Assembly (NCBI GenBank): GCA_036268875.1
Contig: DATATI010000032.1
Span: 1-52,277 of the forward strand
Direction: 5' to 3'
Source: Polyangia bacterium
GTDB lineage: Bacteria > Myxococcota_A > Polyangia > Fen-1088
Length of the DNA stretch: 52,277 nucleotides
Positions 14,780 to 22,784 of this stretch are shown here, piece after piece (position 1 is the first letter of the stretch; each line of letters opens with the position of its first letter). A model generated the notes under the pieces. The model did not search any database. It was not told the DNA's origin and was given only the letters and a program-made list of their open reading frames with translations. The position numbers and the translations under genes were made by a program.

Positions 14780-16411
14780 ATGAGCGCTTGCAGACCGCGT
14801 CGTCTTCGTTCCATCGGTGCGCTGGCCCCCTTGCTTTTGCTGGTCGCCTGCACCGGCGAGGTGGGTCCGGGTCCTGGTTCCACCGGCGGCGGCGCCGGCA
14901 CCAGCGGCAACAACGGATCCGGAGGAGGTGGGCCGGCCAGCAACGGCGGCATCGGCACCGTGGCGATCGAGAACGCCCCGGACAAAGCCATCTCGCGTCT
15001 GACCAACGCGCAGTTCATTCAATCGGCGGCGGTGCTGGTGGGCGACGCCGCGGTGATGGGCGCCGACGCGCTTTTACCCGAGCAGGATCGTCACGGCGCC
15101 TTCACCAACACTGGCTACGCCCAGGATCAGCCGTTCGATCTGATCGAATCCTACGACAGCGCCGCCAGCTACATCGTCGATCACGTCACCGACTGGACGG
15201 CGTTCCAGATGCGCTGGGGCGGGTGCACGCAGGCAACCTGCGTCAGCACCTTCCTGCGCAGCTTTGTCGAGGCGGCCTTTCGTCGCCCGGCCACCGACGC
15301 CGACGTGACGGCGTTCCAACCGATTCTGGATGCCAGCACGGCCGCCATGCTGCCCTACACCGACACCGTCAAGCTGCTGGTGCGCGCCACCCTGCAGGCG
15401 CCGGAGTTTCTCTATCTGTTCGCCGACGACATGCTGAACGACTATCAGCTGGCGGCGCGCCTTTCCTATTTCGTCAGCAACGGACCGCCGGACGATCAGC
15501 TTTACGCGGCGGCGAAGGCGCAGACGCTGCACATCCCCGCCAACCTGGACGCGCAGATTGATCGGCTGCTGGCCAAGACCGTCACCCAGTTCGCCAGCGC
15601 CTTTGCTTACGACTATCTGGATCTGCACCGCGCCACCACGCGCAACGTGACCACCGATCCGGCCACGGTGAAGCTTCTGATCAGCTCGGCGGTGAACTCG
15701 TTCGCCGCGCTGGTTGATGAGGACAAGCCGATCTCGACGATTCTCACCTTGGACACGTTCGTCACCGACCCGGCGACCGCCACCTGGACAAGCGGGCAGC
15801 CGTCGACGGCAGCCACCGTGCAGCCGAGCGCGAGCTTTCCGTTCATGGGCCTTTTGACCCACCCGGCGACGCTGATGGCGATGAGCAACGAGATCATCGG
15901 CTCGACGGTCAACCGCGGCATCTTCATCTCGAACCAGATCATGTGCGTGCCGCCGACGCCCCCGCCGCCGCCGGGCATTCAGCAGACCGACCTCAGCGCC
16001 AAGCTGCCGCCGAACCCGACCGAGCGGGACATCGGCGAGGCGCGCGTGGCCGACCCGCGCTGCCAGGGGTGTCACTCGCAGTTCGAATCGTATTCCTTCC
16101 CTTTCAACAGGTGGGGCGGCGACGGTCTTTTCAAGACCGATCCGACGTTGAAAGACAATGGACCGATCCTCACCGGCCTGGGCATGATCACGTTCAAGGG
16201 ATACGCCGATTTTCTGCCCCAGCTGGCCGGCAGCACGCAGTTCCAGCGTTGCGTCACGGATCAACTGATTCGTTACGGCCTGCAACACACCGAGTACCCG
16301 GCCGATCTGGTGGACACGGTGTTGACCGAAGCAAAGAAGCTGACGCCCGCCGTGACGTTCCGTTCGCTGATCAAGGCGCTGATTCGACAGTCCGTCTTCA
16401 CCACCCGATAG
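14780..16411 (+). CDS. DUF1592-type lipoprotein with CXXCH motif (copy 1)
   Basis: This 543-residue lipoprotein has lipobox LVAC (Cys24), a Gly/Ser/Asn linker and the DUF1587/1592/1588/1585 domain series of planctomycete and myxobacterial exported proteins. The C-terminal half has CQGCH in the RCQGCHSQFESY segment, a c-type-haem-like motif characteristic of the DUF1588 part. It also has FLRSFVEAAFRRPATDADV and QLIRYGLQHTEYPAD. Whether haem is bound is not established. I chose the ATG at 14780 because AAGGA precedes it and the signal peptide follows at once. The DUF1552 gene begins 10 bases downstream, the usual partner, so this is a two-gene operon. Function is unknown; an envelope redox or polymer-handling role is an inference. 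Confidence 0.82.
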   Translation: MSACRPRRLRSIGALAPLLLLVACTGEVGPGPGSTGGGAGTSGNNGSGGGGPASNGGIGTVAIENAPDKAISRLTNAQFIQSAAVLVGDAAVMGADALLPEQDRHGAFTNTGYAQDQPFDLIESYDSAASYIVDHVTDWTAFQMRWGGCTQATCVSTFLRSFVEAAFRRPATDADVTAFQPILDASTAAMLPYTDTVKLLVRATLQAPEFLYLFADDMLNDYQLAARLSYFVSNGPPDDQLYAAAKAQTLHIPANLDAQIDRLLAKTVTQFASAFAYDYLDLHRATTRNVTTDPATVKLLISSAVNSFAALVDEDKPISTILTLDTFVTDPATATWTSGQPSTAATVQPSASFPFMGLLTHPATLMAMSNEIIGSTVNRGIFISNQIMCVPPTPPPPPGIQQTDLSAKLPPNPTERDIGEARVADPRCQGCHSQFESYSFPFNRWGGDGLFKTDPTLKDNGPILTGLGMITFKGYADFLPQLAGSTQFQRCVTDQLIRYGLQHTEYPADLVDTVLTEAKKLTPAVTFRSLIKALIRQSVFTTR

Positions 16412-16421
16412 GAATGCAGCC

Positions 16422-17831
16422 ATGAAATATCGTCACGTTCTCAATCGGCGCACCCTCCTCAAGGCGGGCGGCATCGCCATCGGGCTGCCGTTTCTGGATT
16501 GCATGACCGAGACCAGCGTGTTCGGCGCGGCGCCCGACGCCCCGGCCAGCGTGGTCAGCCTGATGCACGGCCTGGGCACGCCGGACATCCTGCTTGACCG
16601 CGGCATCACCGGCACCATTCGCTATTACAAGCCGCTCATCGACGCCGGCAAGCTGTCCATCTTCACCAACATCGACATGACCGCCGCCGCCGATCAGCCG
16701 GTGGTGGCGCAGCACCACTACGGCCAGCCCTATCTCTTCAGCGGCTTTCGCACCCAGATCACCACCGGGTTCAACGTCATCCCGCAGGGGCCGTCGCTGC
16801 AGTGGGCGATCATGAACCAGCAGTACCCGCAGGGCTCGCCGACGCTGTTCAAGGTGATGGACTGCGGGATCTATTTTCGCCGCGGCATCAATTACCAGTA
16901 TCAACGCATCTACGACAACCAGGGAAAGAACGCCGCCGACTTTGAAGATCTGGCGTCGCCCGTCGACATGTTCGACAAGGTCTTCGGCTCGATGCCGCCG
17001 GCCATCATGCAAGATCCGAAAGCGCGGGCCTCGCGCTCGATCATCGACTATCTGATCCCCGCCTATCAGAAGTACACCCAAGCGGGCTCTCCGCTGCCGG
17101 CGCGGGACATCTCGGTCCTGAAGAATCACCTGGATCGCGTGCGCCAGCTGGAACAGGCGGTCTATGGCGGCCCGGGGATCATGCCGAAGACAATCAACGT
17201 GACCCGGCCGATGCCGCCCGACCTGAAGTACAAGATCGACGGCGCCAGCTGCGGCGATCCGGCCAACGTCTATCGGGTCAGCGCCAGCGACTTTCAGACC
17301 GCCTATCAGATCATGGCGGACCTGTTCGTGGCCGGGTTGGAGGCGGACTATTTTCGCTTCGGGAACCTGTCGTTCGATTCAGGCGGCGGCCACACCTACT
17401 TCACCGGACCGTCGCCCAATCCCGACGACGCCGGCTTCACGTTCAACGGAAATCCCCACGCCAACTATCACGTGTGGGATCCGAAGAATGCCGGCATCGT
17501 CAAGATCGCCACCGGCCACAATTTCTTCCTGCACAACAACCTCGCCCAGGTCCTGACCAAGATGGATTCGAAGGACTTCCTGGGGGCGAACGGCAAGACC
17601 GTCCTGGACAACACGCTGGTGCTGGTGGGCAGCGAGGTCGGCACCAACCACGACGTCACCCGGATGTTTCACGGCGTGGCAGGCGGCGACGGGCGATTCA
17701 AGATGGGTTTGAACAGCAACGATCGCATCAAGGCGATCGAGTTCTACAGCGCCATCGGAAAATCGTACGGCCTGACCAAGGTCGGCGACGGCCGCGGCTA
17801 CGGGTCCGACGCGACGGCAATCCTGGCCTGA
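16422..17831 (+). CDS. DUF1552 Tat-exported protein (copy 1)
   Basis: The 469-residue protein begins MKYRHVLNRRTLLKAGG, a twin-arginine signal (RRTLLK), so it is probably exported folded. The body matches the DUF1552 family: LMHGLGTPD near the start, an internal SGFRTQ region, IIDYLIPAYQKY, LDRVRQLEQAVYG, and the late HNLAQVLTKMDS and LDNTLVLVGSEVG segments. DUF1552 proteins are related to the DUF1501/alkaline-phosphatase-like fold group and almost always sit beside DUF1592 proteins, as here. No catalytic residues can be named with confidence. Confidence 0.82.
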   Translation: MKYRHVLNRRTLLKAGGIAIGLPFLDCMTETSVFGAAPDAPASVVSLMHGLGTPDILLDRGITGTIRYYKPLIDAGKLSIFTNIDMTAAADQPVVAQHHYGQPYLFSGFRTQITTGFNVIPQGPSLQWAIMNQQYPQGSPTLFKVMDCGIYFRRGINYQYQRIYDNQGKNAADFEDLASPVDMFDKVFGSMPPAIMQDPKARASRSIIDYLIPAYQKYTQAGSPLPARDISVLKNHLDRVRQLEQAVYGGPGIMPKTINVTRPMPPDLKYKIDGASCGDPANVYRVSASDFQTAYQIMADLFVAGLEADYFRFGNLSFDSGGGHTYFTGPSPNPDDAGFTFNGNPHANYHVWDPKNAGIVKIATGHNFFLHNNLAQVLTKMDSKDFLGANGKTVLDNTLVLVGSEVGTNHDVTRMFHGVAGGDGRFKMGLNSNDRIKAIEFYSAIGKSYGLTKVGDGRGYGSDATAILA

Positions 17832-17981
17832 CGCTGCTTAGTGGGCGTTGAAGTGTCGGTCCGACGGGCCGCCACCTTCAGCACTCTCGGAGCCGCGGAC
17901 CAAACACATAGACCCGGTCTGCCTTGATAGCGCAGCTCGATCGGAGCGGCGACCGCGCCCGGGGATCGCCATCCGGTCGCG

Positions 17982-18455
17982 CTAGGGAATCGGCGCCTCG
18001 CCGACCACCTGGCCAGGGACCGGCGTCGGCGGTGGCGGCTGATCGGATGGCCCATCGGTGGTCACGTTGGGCGAGAGAAAGACGTCAATCCCGGTGACGG
18101 CGCCTCCTTCCACCAGCGCGATACGATCGCCACGCGCGGTCACGAGGCCGTTCGACAAAGCGACGACGTCGCAAAGGATCTTCTGATCGGCCAGCTCATC
18201 GGGCAAATCGAAGACCTGCTGCGGTTGGCCTGCAGCGAACGGTCCTCGCAGCCGACCCTCCGTATCGGGATCCACGATGGTCGGTGACGGCTGAAATGAG
18301 TCCACCGACGGTGGCCCAAAGACGCCAAACCGCAGTTCGTCGAAGGACGCGCCCACCACGTGCGCTTGCAAAGCGACGCCGGTCGTCGGTGCCTGCGAAC
18401 AGCCCACCAAAGCGGCCAATCCCCCTCCCACTACCAACATCCCAACCAACCGCAT
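17982..18455 (-). CDS. Small lipoprotein of unknown function
   Basis: A 157-residue protein starting MRLVGMLVVGGGLAALVGC with lipobox ALVGC (Cys19). The mature part has no repeat or known motif; it is rich in Pro/Asp/Val and ends in a Pro/Thr-rich tail. A beta-sandwich is possible from the alternating hydrophobic pattern, but this is not a family assignment. The nearest AGGAGG is 15 bases before the ATG, further than usual, so the start is a little uncertain. It diverges from the YCII gene. Confidence 0.6.
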   Translation of the reverse strand: MRLVGMLVVGGGLAALVGCSQAPTTGVALQAHVVGASFDELRFGVFGPPSVDSFQPSPTIVDPDTEGRLRGPFAAGQPQQVFDLPDELADQKILCDVVALSNGLVTARGDRIALVEGGAVTGIDVFLSPNVTTDGPSDQPPPPTPVPGQVVGEAPIP

Positions 18456-18616
18456 GAAAGAAATATAAGGCCTCCTGCTGAGGGCACCAGCCCCGGCCGG
18501 CTCGGGAAAATCTTCTGAGCGATGTCGATCCTGGTCGCGCTCGATCGTCGTGTCAGTAGAAGGTAGAGCCCAATCAGGGGGCACCGCCTCGAACCCTCGA
18601 ACAACTGGAGATCACG

Positions 18617-18967
18617 ATGCGATTCGTCAGCCTGTTCACACATGCAGAGAAGGGCCGGCCCCCGACAGCCGACGAGATGGCCAAGATGGGGAAGCTCATC
18701 AATGATGGGATGAAGGAAGGTTGGCTCATCGCCACCGAAGGGGTCCAAACGGGCTCGATCGGCGTGCGGGTCCAATCGTCCGGCGGGAAGATCACCGTCA
18801 CCGACGGGCCGTTCGCCGAGGCCAAAGAGGTGATCGGCGGCTACGCGCTGCTGCGGGCAAAGTCCAAGGAGGAGGTGGTGGCGCTCGCCCGTCGCTTCCT
18901 CGGAGTGGCCGGCGACGGCTCGTGCGAGATCCACGCCCTGTTCGAGCCACCCGGTTCCGCCGAGTAA
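18617..18967 (+). CDS. YCII/DGPF-family protein
   Basis: A 116-residue cytoplasmic protein with the features of the YCII-related (DGPF) ferredoxin-like fold: an opening MRFVSLFTHAE strand, the TVTDGPFAEAKEVIGGYALL block and the closing CEIHALFEP strand. Family members often sit next to ECF sigma factors; none is next to this gene. The biochemical role of the DGPF group is not established. GGAG ends six bases before the ATG. Confidence 0.85.
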   Translation: MRFVSLFTHAEKGRPPTADEMAKMGKLINDGMKEGWLIATEGVQTGSIGVRVQSSGGKITVTDGPFAEAKEVIGGYALLRAKSKEEVVALARRFLGVAGDGSCEIHALFEPPGSAE

Positions 18968-19134
18968 GACTCGCTTTATGGGACCGGCGGTCCAGGTGGC
19001 CGAGCGTGGCGCGGTTGATAGACGCCAATCTTGCCGCCCGAGTGAGCTGACCCATTGACGCGGCGATAGCCTGGCCGACTGCGGCGTTCTTGGAGCGACA
19101 CCTGGCAGGCGTCCGTTCGTAATGGGTCTTGCCG

Positions 19135-19992
19135 ATGGCTAAGGCAGACTCTGGTGTTGCGGTTTGGTTGCGACCCTCGCGTGGCGAGGGGCCTGGATTT
19201 GCCTTGTGCGGGCCCGATCCGGCGCGGTCGGCGCGGCGATGGTCGTGGATCGTGCTGGTGGTCGTGGCGGTGGCGCCGATCGGCTGCCGTGGGCCGGAGT
19301 CCTTCAGCCCATCGTCGTTGATCGGGCTGACGGACGGCAGCGGCGGCGCGTTCTTCGCGCCCGGATCAGGCACCGGCGGCGTGGAAGACAGCGGCGCGGA
19401 TGGCGGCGGCGTGGACAGCGGCGGGAGCGGTGGCGCGCCCGAAGCCAGCGGCGGCGGCAACGGGAGCAACATGGTGGGCGGTACCGGCGGTTCCGCCGCC
19501 GACGCCATGCCGGCCGCAGATGCGGCCATCGATGGCGCCGATGCGGAAGCCAGAATGGGGCAGTCGGAAGGGCCGCCGATCGACGACTGCAACCGATCGC
19601 ACTGGACCGCCAGCGCGTCGGTCGCGGCCGACCAGCGCGCGCCTCACAACGCCATCGACGGCGACCTGACCACGCGCTGGAACACGGCCCGCAACCAGGA
19701 CGGCACCGACTGGTTCGCGGTCGACTTTGGCGGCGACGTGACCCTTTCTGGAATCACGCTGAACAACACGAATGCTTTCCCCGGCGACTACCCGGGCGGA
19801 TACGCCGTGTACGAATCGCCCGACGGCAAGACCTTCACCGGCCCTTTCGCTACCGGCGCCGGAGCCCTGGGCATGACCGTCATTCGCTTCTCCCCCCGCA
19901 CCGTTCGCGCGGTCCGCATCAACCAGACCGGAAGCACCCGTTCGATGTTCTGGTGGCAGATCGACGAATTCCAGATCGACTGCGCGATGTAA
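19135..19992 (+). CDS. Exported F5/8-type-C (discoidin-like) domain lipoprotein
   Basis: A 285-residue protein with a hydrophobic segment ending APIGC (probable lipobox, near residue 51), a long Gly/Ser/Asp linker (about 60-140) and a C-terminal discoidin-like beta-sandwich. The domain reads NRSHWTASASVAADQRAPHN, then AIDGDLTTRWNT, DWFAVDFGGDVTLSGI and ends DEFQIDC. Those are the A-x-DGDxxTRW and W-x-x-VD(L/F)G signatures of F5/8C domains, which usually bind carbohydrate or lipid head groups. It has no catalytic domain, so it is probably a surface-binding lipoprotein. The start is unsure: a TTG lies two codons upstream and no clear ribosome-binding site is visible. The long n-region before the hydrophobic core is unusual for a lipoprotein signal. 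Confidence 0.72.
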   Translation: MAKADSGVAVWLRPSRGEGPGFALCGPDPARSARRWSWIVLVVVAVAPIGCRGPESFSPSSLIGLTDGSGGAFFAPGSGTGGVEDSGADGGGVDSGGSGGAPEASGGGNGSNMVGGTGGSAADAMPAADAAIDGADAEARMGQSEGPPIDDCNRSHWTASASVAADQRAPHNAIDGDLTTRWNTARNQDGTDWFAVDFGGDVTLSGITLNNTNAFPGDYPGGYAVYESPDGKTFTGPFATGAGALGMTVIRFSPRTVRAVRINQTGSTRSMFWWQIDEFQIDCAM

Positions 19993-20053
19993 AGCCGCCC
20001 GCTGCGCACGACGCTGTCGGGCGGTTCCCCGACGCATGCACTCGTGCTCTCGG

Positions 20054-20287
20054 CTAAGGCAGCACCTTCAAGGCGCACGCCCTGGCCCGCAGCTCGGCGC
20101 GAACTTCGCCCTCGGCGCCGTTCTCTTCGCCGAGCGATCCACCCAGCACCGCCTGCGACCAGCCGCCCAGCACGCCGCTGCCGACCGAGCGCGCCTGGCC
20201 GGACAGGAGGGTCCGATCTTCATCGCTGGTGGCGCGTTCCGGCAGATCATCCGGGGGCGCGTTCGACGGCCGCTGCGGGGTGGACAT
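20054..20287 (-). CDS. Small acidic hypothetical protein
   Basis: An approximately 77-residue reading frame beginning MSTPQRPSNAPPDDLPERAT and containing LLSGQARSVGSGVLGGWSQA followed by VLGGSLGEENGAEGEV. The Gly/Ser/Ala-rich middle and acidic N-terminal half look protein-like, and the frame follows the basic-protein gene on the same strand. No strong ribosome-binding site precedes the ATG at 20287; a start 17 codons upstream is also possible. No family recognised. Confidence 0.45.
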   Translation of the reverse strand: MSTPQRPSNAPPDDLPERATSDEDRTLLSGQARSVGSGVLGGWSQAVLGGSLGEENGAEGEVRAELRARACALKVLP

Positions 20288-20371
20288 GCAGACAACGTGA
20301 TCCTTCGCCGTTCCCTGACCATGCGGGGCGGCCCGCATTTGAAGGTGACACCGCTGGCCGCGGTTTCGCGA

Positions 20372-20731
20372 TCACCGCCCTTTGCCAGCCGGCTTTTTTC
20401 CGCTGGTGGCCCGCTCCTGTGGCGAGGCGATGCGATCGACGGCCTTGATGCGCAGGCTGCTGTCGGTCTTGATGTGGCTCGGGCTCCGGCGGGTGGACTT
20501 GCGCGACGGACGTGCGCCGGCGGTGGCCTCGATCTCGTAGACGCCATCCTTCTCGGCGCGGGGCGCGAGGTTGTGAGGAACCTGCCGGCCGGCGCCATCG
20601 TGTCGAGCCACCAGCGCGGCGCGATCGAGTCCGTCGCTCGTCCGTCCGCCGGCCGGCCGGCGAGGTTTGCGCTTTTTTTGCTGGGCGCGCCGCTGCGCCT
20701 CCGTCTTGTACCGCTCAGCTCGCGTCGCCAT
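20372..20731 (-). CDS. Small basic hypothetical protein
   Basis: A 119-residue highly basic protein, MATRAERYKTEAQRRAQQKK at its start, with Arg/Lys/Ala throughout and the block NGARPSRKST-like ARPSRKSTRR in the middle. Such short basic proteins recur in soil bacteria next to stress and DUF genes; nucleic-acid binding is an inference from charge only. GAGGAG ends nine bases before the ATG, supporting the start. Membrane segments and cysteines are absent. Confidence 0.68.
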   Translation of the reverse strand: MATRAERYKTEAQRRAQQKKRKPRRPAGGRTSDGLDRAALVARHDGAGRQVPHNLAPRAEKDGVYEIEATAGARPSRKSTRRSPSHIKTDSSLRIKAVDRIASPQERATSGKKPAGKGR

Positions 20732-20771
20732 CTTGGTCGCTCCTCTCCACTGCCGGGCGTGTCTTCCACCG

Positions 20772-21281
20772 TCACGACTGCGAACGTGTCACGCATTCCT
20801 TGGCGTAACGGCGCGCCAATTCCGCCGAACTTGGGTCCGCGCTTTCGACGAACGAGGCGTAATGTTCATACGCAACTCGTGCTTGGTTGCAATGACCACC
20901 TTCGGCCAATGCATTTGCCTCACCATAAAGAGCGATCGACTTACTCCAGGCTTCGTCGTTGGAAAAGTGTTCCTCCGATTCGCGATAGGCCGCCACGGCT
21001 TCGGTGGTCCGGCCGAGACTCTGAAGGGCCTCTCCCCGGTCGTAGTACCCCCAGCCATCCTCGGGGTTGGCCTTAACGGCACCGTCCGCCAAGCGCAATG
21101 CTTCGTTGGCATTGCCGGCCATCGCGGCTTTTGCGGCAGCAGTCGTCAAGTTCGCGGCGCGCATGGCCATCGGACTTCGCTCCGGAACATGCCGTGGCGC
21201 CGCAAAGTCCGCGGTCGCAATCCCGGAAGCGCCAATAACAATCATCATTGCCGCCAAAGAGCGGCTCACCCACCCACTCAT
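20772..21281 (-). CDS. Exported TPR-repeat protein
   Basis: A 169-residue protein with a signal peptide (MSGWVSRSLAAMMIVIGASG, likely cleavage near IATA) followed by three tetratricopeptide-like helix pairs. The pairs read ANEALRLADGAVKANPEDGW, then GYYDRGEALQSLGRTTEAVA, then AYRESEEHFSNDE with AWSKSIALYGEANALAEGGH. TPR proteins scaffold protein contacts; a partner cannot be named. GGAGGTGGAAC precedes the ATG at 21281; an upstream in-frame start is possible but lacks this. The C-terminal Cys pair may form a disulfide. Confidence 0.75.
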   Translation of the reverse strand: MSGWVSRSLAAMMIVIGASGIATADFAAPRHVPERSPMAMRAANLTTAAAKAAMAGNANEALRLADGAVKANPEDGWGYYDRGEALQSLGRTTEAVAAYRESEEHFSNDEAWSKSIALYGEANALAEGGHCNQARVAYEHYASFVESADPSSAELARRYAKECVTRSQS

Positions 21282-21548
21282 GTTCCACCTCCACCGGAAA
21301 ATTGTAGTCACGATTAGTGAGGCATCAATGTCGAGCTATCTGAGCGCCGTTTCCGCACCAGGGCCGCGACGAGCGCTTCGTCCAAGTCGAGAGTTCGTGG
21401 ATGTCGCCGCCCAAGGAACCGGACGAATGTTGATTGATTGAATCTCAGTCTTGTCCGTCGGCCTTTGACGACGAATGTTTCAGCTCGGTGAATTTCGTTT
21501 CCGACCGCGAATTCAATCTTGCACCCATATATTCAGGGAGGCTTGGCA

Positions 21549-22085
21549 ATGGAACAGAAGATGGAAGCCAACTGCGTTGCAATATTCGATAACCATCAAA
21601 ACGCCGAGCGGGCGATCCTCGCGCTCCAGCGGGCCGGCTATGACATGAAGAAGCTCTCGATCGTGGGACGCGACTACCACACGGAGGAGCACGCCGTCGG
21701 GTTCTACAACGCCGGCGACCGGGTGAAATATGTGGGTAAGCTCGGCGCCTTCTGGGGGATGGTGTTTGGAATCTTTTTCGCGCCCGCCTTCTTCTTCATC
21801 CCGGGGATTGGCCCGATTTTGACCGGTGGTCTCATCGGATCGATCTTGCTCGGGACCCTGGAGGGCGCCGCCGTGGGCGCGGCGGTCGGCGGCGGCGCCG
21901 GCGTCGTGGCCGCTTCGTTGACCAGCCTCGGAATCCCGAAGGACAAGACCATTCGATACGAGGCCGAGCTCAAGGCGAACAAGTATCTCCTCATCGCCAG
22001 CGGTAGCGTCGACGATGCCAATCGGGCGCGGTCGATCCTGGCCGAGCAGGGCGGCCAAGCGGTGGTTCACGCCGAGCGACCATGA
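21549..22085 (+). CDS. General stress protein 17M-like membrane protein
   Basis: A 178-residue protein. The N-terminal part (CVAIFDNHQNAERAILALQRAG and the following SIVGRDYH) matches the alpha/beta segment of general-stress-protein-17M-like (YflT) proteins. The middle has two hydrophobic, glycine-zipper segments (FWGMVFGIFFAPAFFFIPG and the Gly/Ala-rich GAAVGAAVGGGAGVVAA), which probably insert in the membrane. It ends with a second soluble alpha/beta unit. GGAGG lies seven bases before the ATG. The stop overlaps the next gene's start (ATGA at 22082-22085), so it is co-expressed with the site-2 protease. Confidence 0.75.
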   Translation: MEQKMEANCVAIFDNHQNAERAILALQRAGYDMKKLSIVGRDYHTEEHAVGFYNAGDRVKYVGKLGAFWGMVFGIFFAPAFFFIPGIGPILTGGLIGSILLGTLEGAAVGAAVGGGAGVVAASLTSLGIPKDKTIRYEAELKANKYLLIASGSVDDANRARSILAEQGGQAVVHAERP

Positions 22086-22765
22086 ATCCAGTGACGGTGA
22101 TCGGAGTGGCGCTTGTGGCGGTTGTCTCCATCACCAGTCATGAAGCAGCCCACGGCTTCGTCGCTGACCGACTGGGTGATTCCACGGCGCGCGATCGGGG
22201 CCGGCTCACTTTGAATCCGATCCGGCACATCGATCTGTTTTTCACGATCCTGCTGCCGCTCGTTCTCCTCTTGTCTCACTCGGGCTTCATCTTCGGTGGG
22301 GCGAAGCCGGTCCCGGTGGATGTCAGGCGGCTGAGACGCCCGCGGCGAGACTGGGCGCTGGTCGGAGCGGCGGGGCCCGCCATGAACGTGGCCATCGCCA
22401 TCGTGCTGACCGCCATTTTGTGGTTGGCGACGCTGACGGGTCTTGCCGACCCTTCATCCAGATTGACGGAGATCCTGGCGATCGGGATCTATATAAATGC
22501 ATTGCTCGCCGTCTTCAATCTGGTACCGATCCCGCCGCTGGACGGATCGCGGGTCCTGCAGTTCTTCCTCAGCGGTGAAACGCTGGTGCTGTATCGCCGG
22601 ATTGAACAGTACGGCCTCCTCATCATCATGGGGCTGATCTTCCTCGTTCCCGGACTGCAGATTCTTCTCAGCGCGGCGATCTTTGGTCTGGTCAGGCTCA
22701 TCACGGCGCCCTTTGGTATGGCGTCCGAAGTGGAAACTCTGCTACGAGGGCTGCTTTTTCACTGA
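22082..22765 (+). CDS. Site-2-protease-family (M50) intramembrane metallopeptidase
   Basis: A 227-residue polytopic membrane protein with both M50 metal-binding motifs: HEAAH (residues 20-24) in the first helix and NLVPIPPLDG near residues 147-156, which supplies the third zinc ligand, Asp. The length and the absence of PDZ or CBS domains match the minimal bacterial M50 group. Site-2 proteases cut membrane-embedded regulators; the substrate here is unknown. Co-translated with the general-stress protein upstream; the FAD monooxygenase gene follows 19 bases downstream. Confidence 0.85.
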   Translation: MNPVTVIGVALVAVVSITSHEAAHGFVADRLGDSTARDRGRLTLNPIRHIDLFFTILLPLVLLLSHSGFIFGGAKPVPVDVRRLRRPRRDWALVGAAGPAMNVAIAIVLTAILWLATLTGLADPSSRLTEILAIGIYINALLAVFNLVPIPPLDGSRVLQFFLSGETLVLYRRIEQYGLLIIMGLIFLVPGLQILLSAAIFGLVRLITAPFGMASEVETLLRGLLFH

Positions 22766-22784
22766 TAGCGCCAAGGAGGAACTG

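Noticed and set aside
20036-21076. 346-codon plus-strand open frame
   Set aside because: It lies opposite the small basic protein and the TPR protein, both of which have ribosome-binding sites and protein-like sequence.
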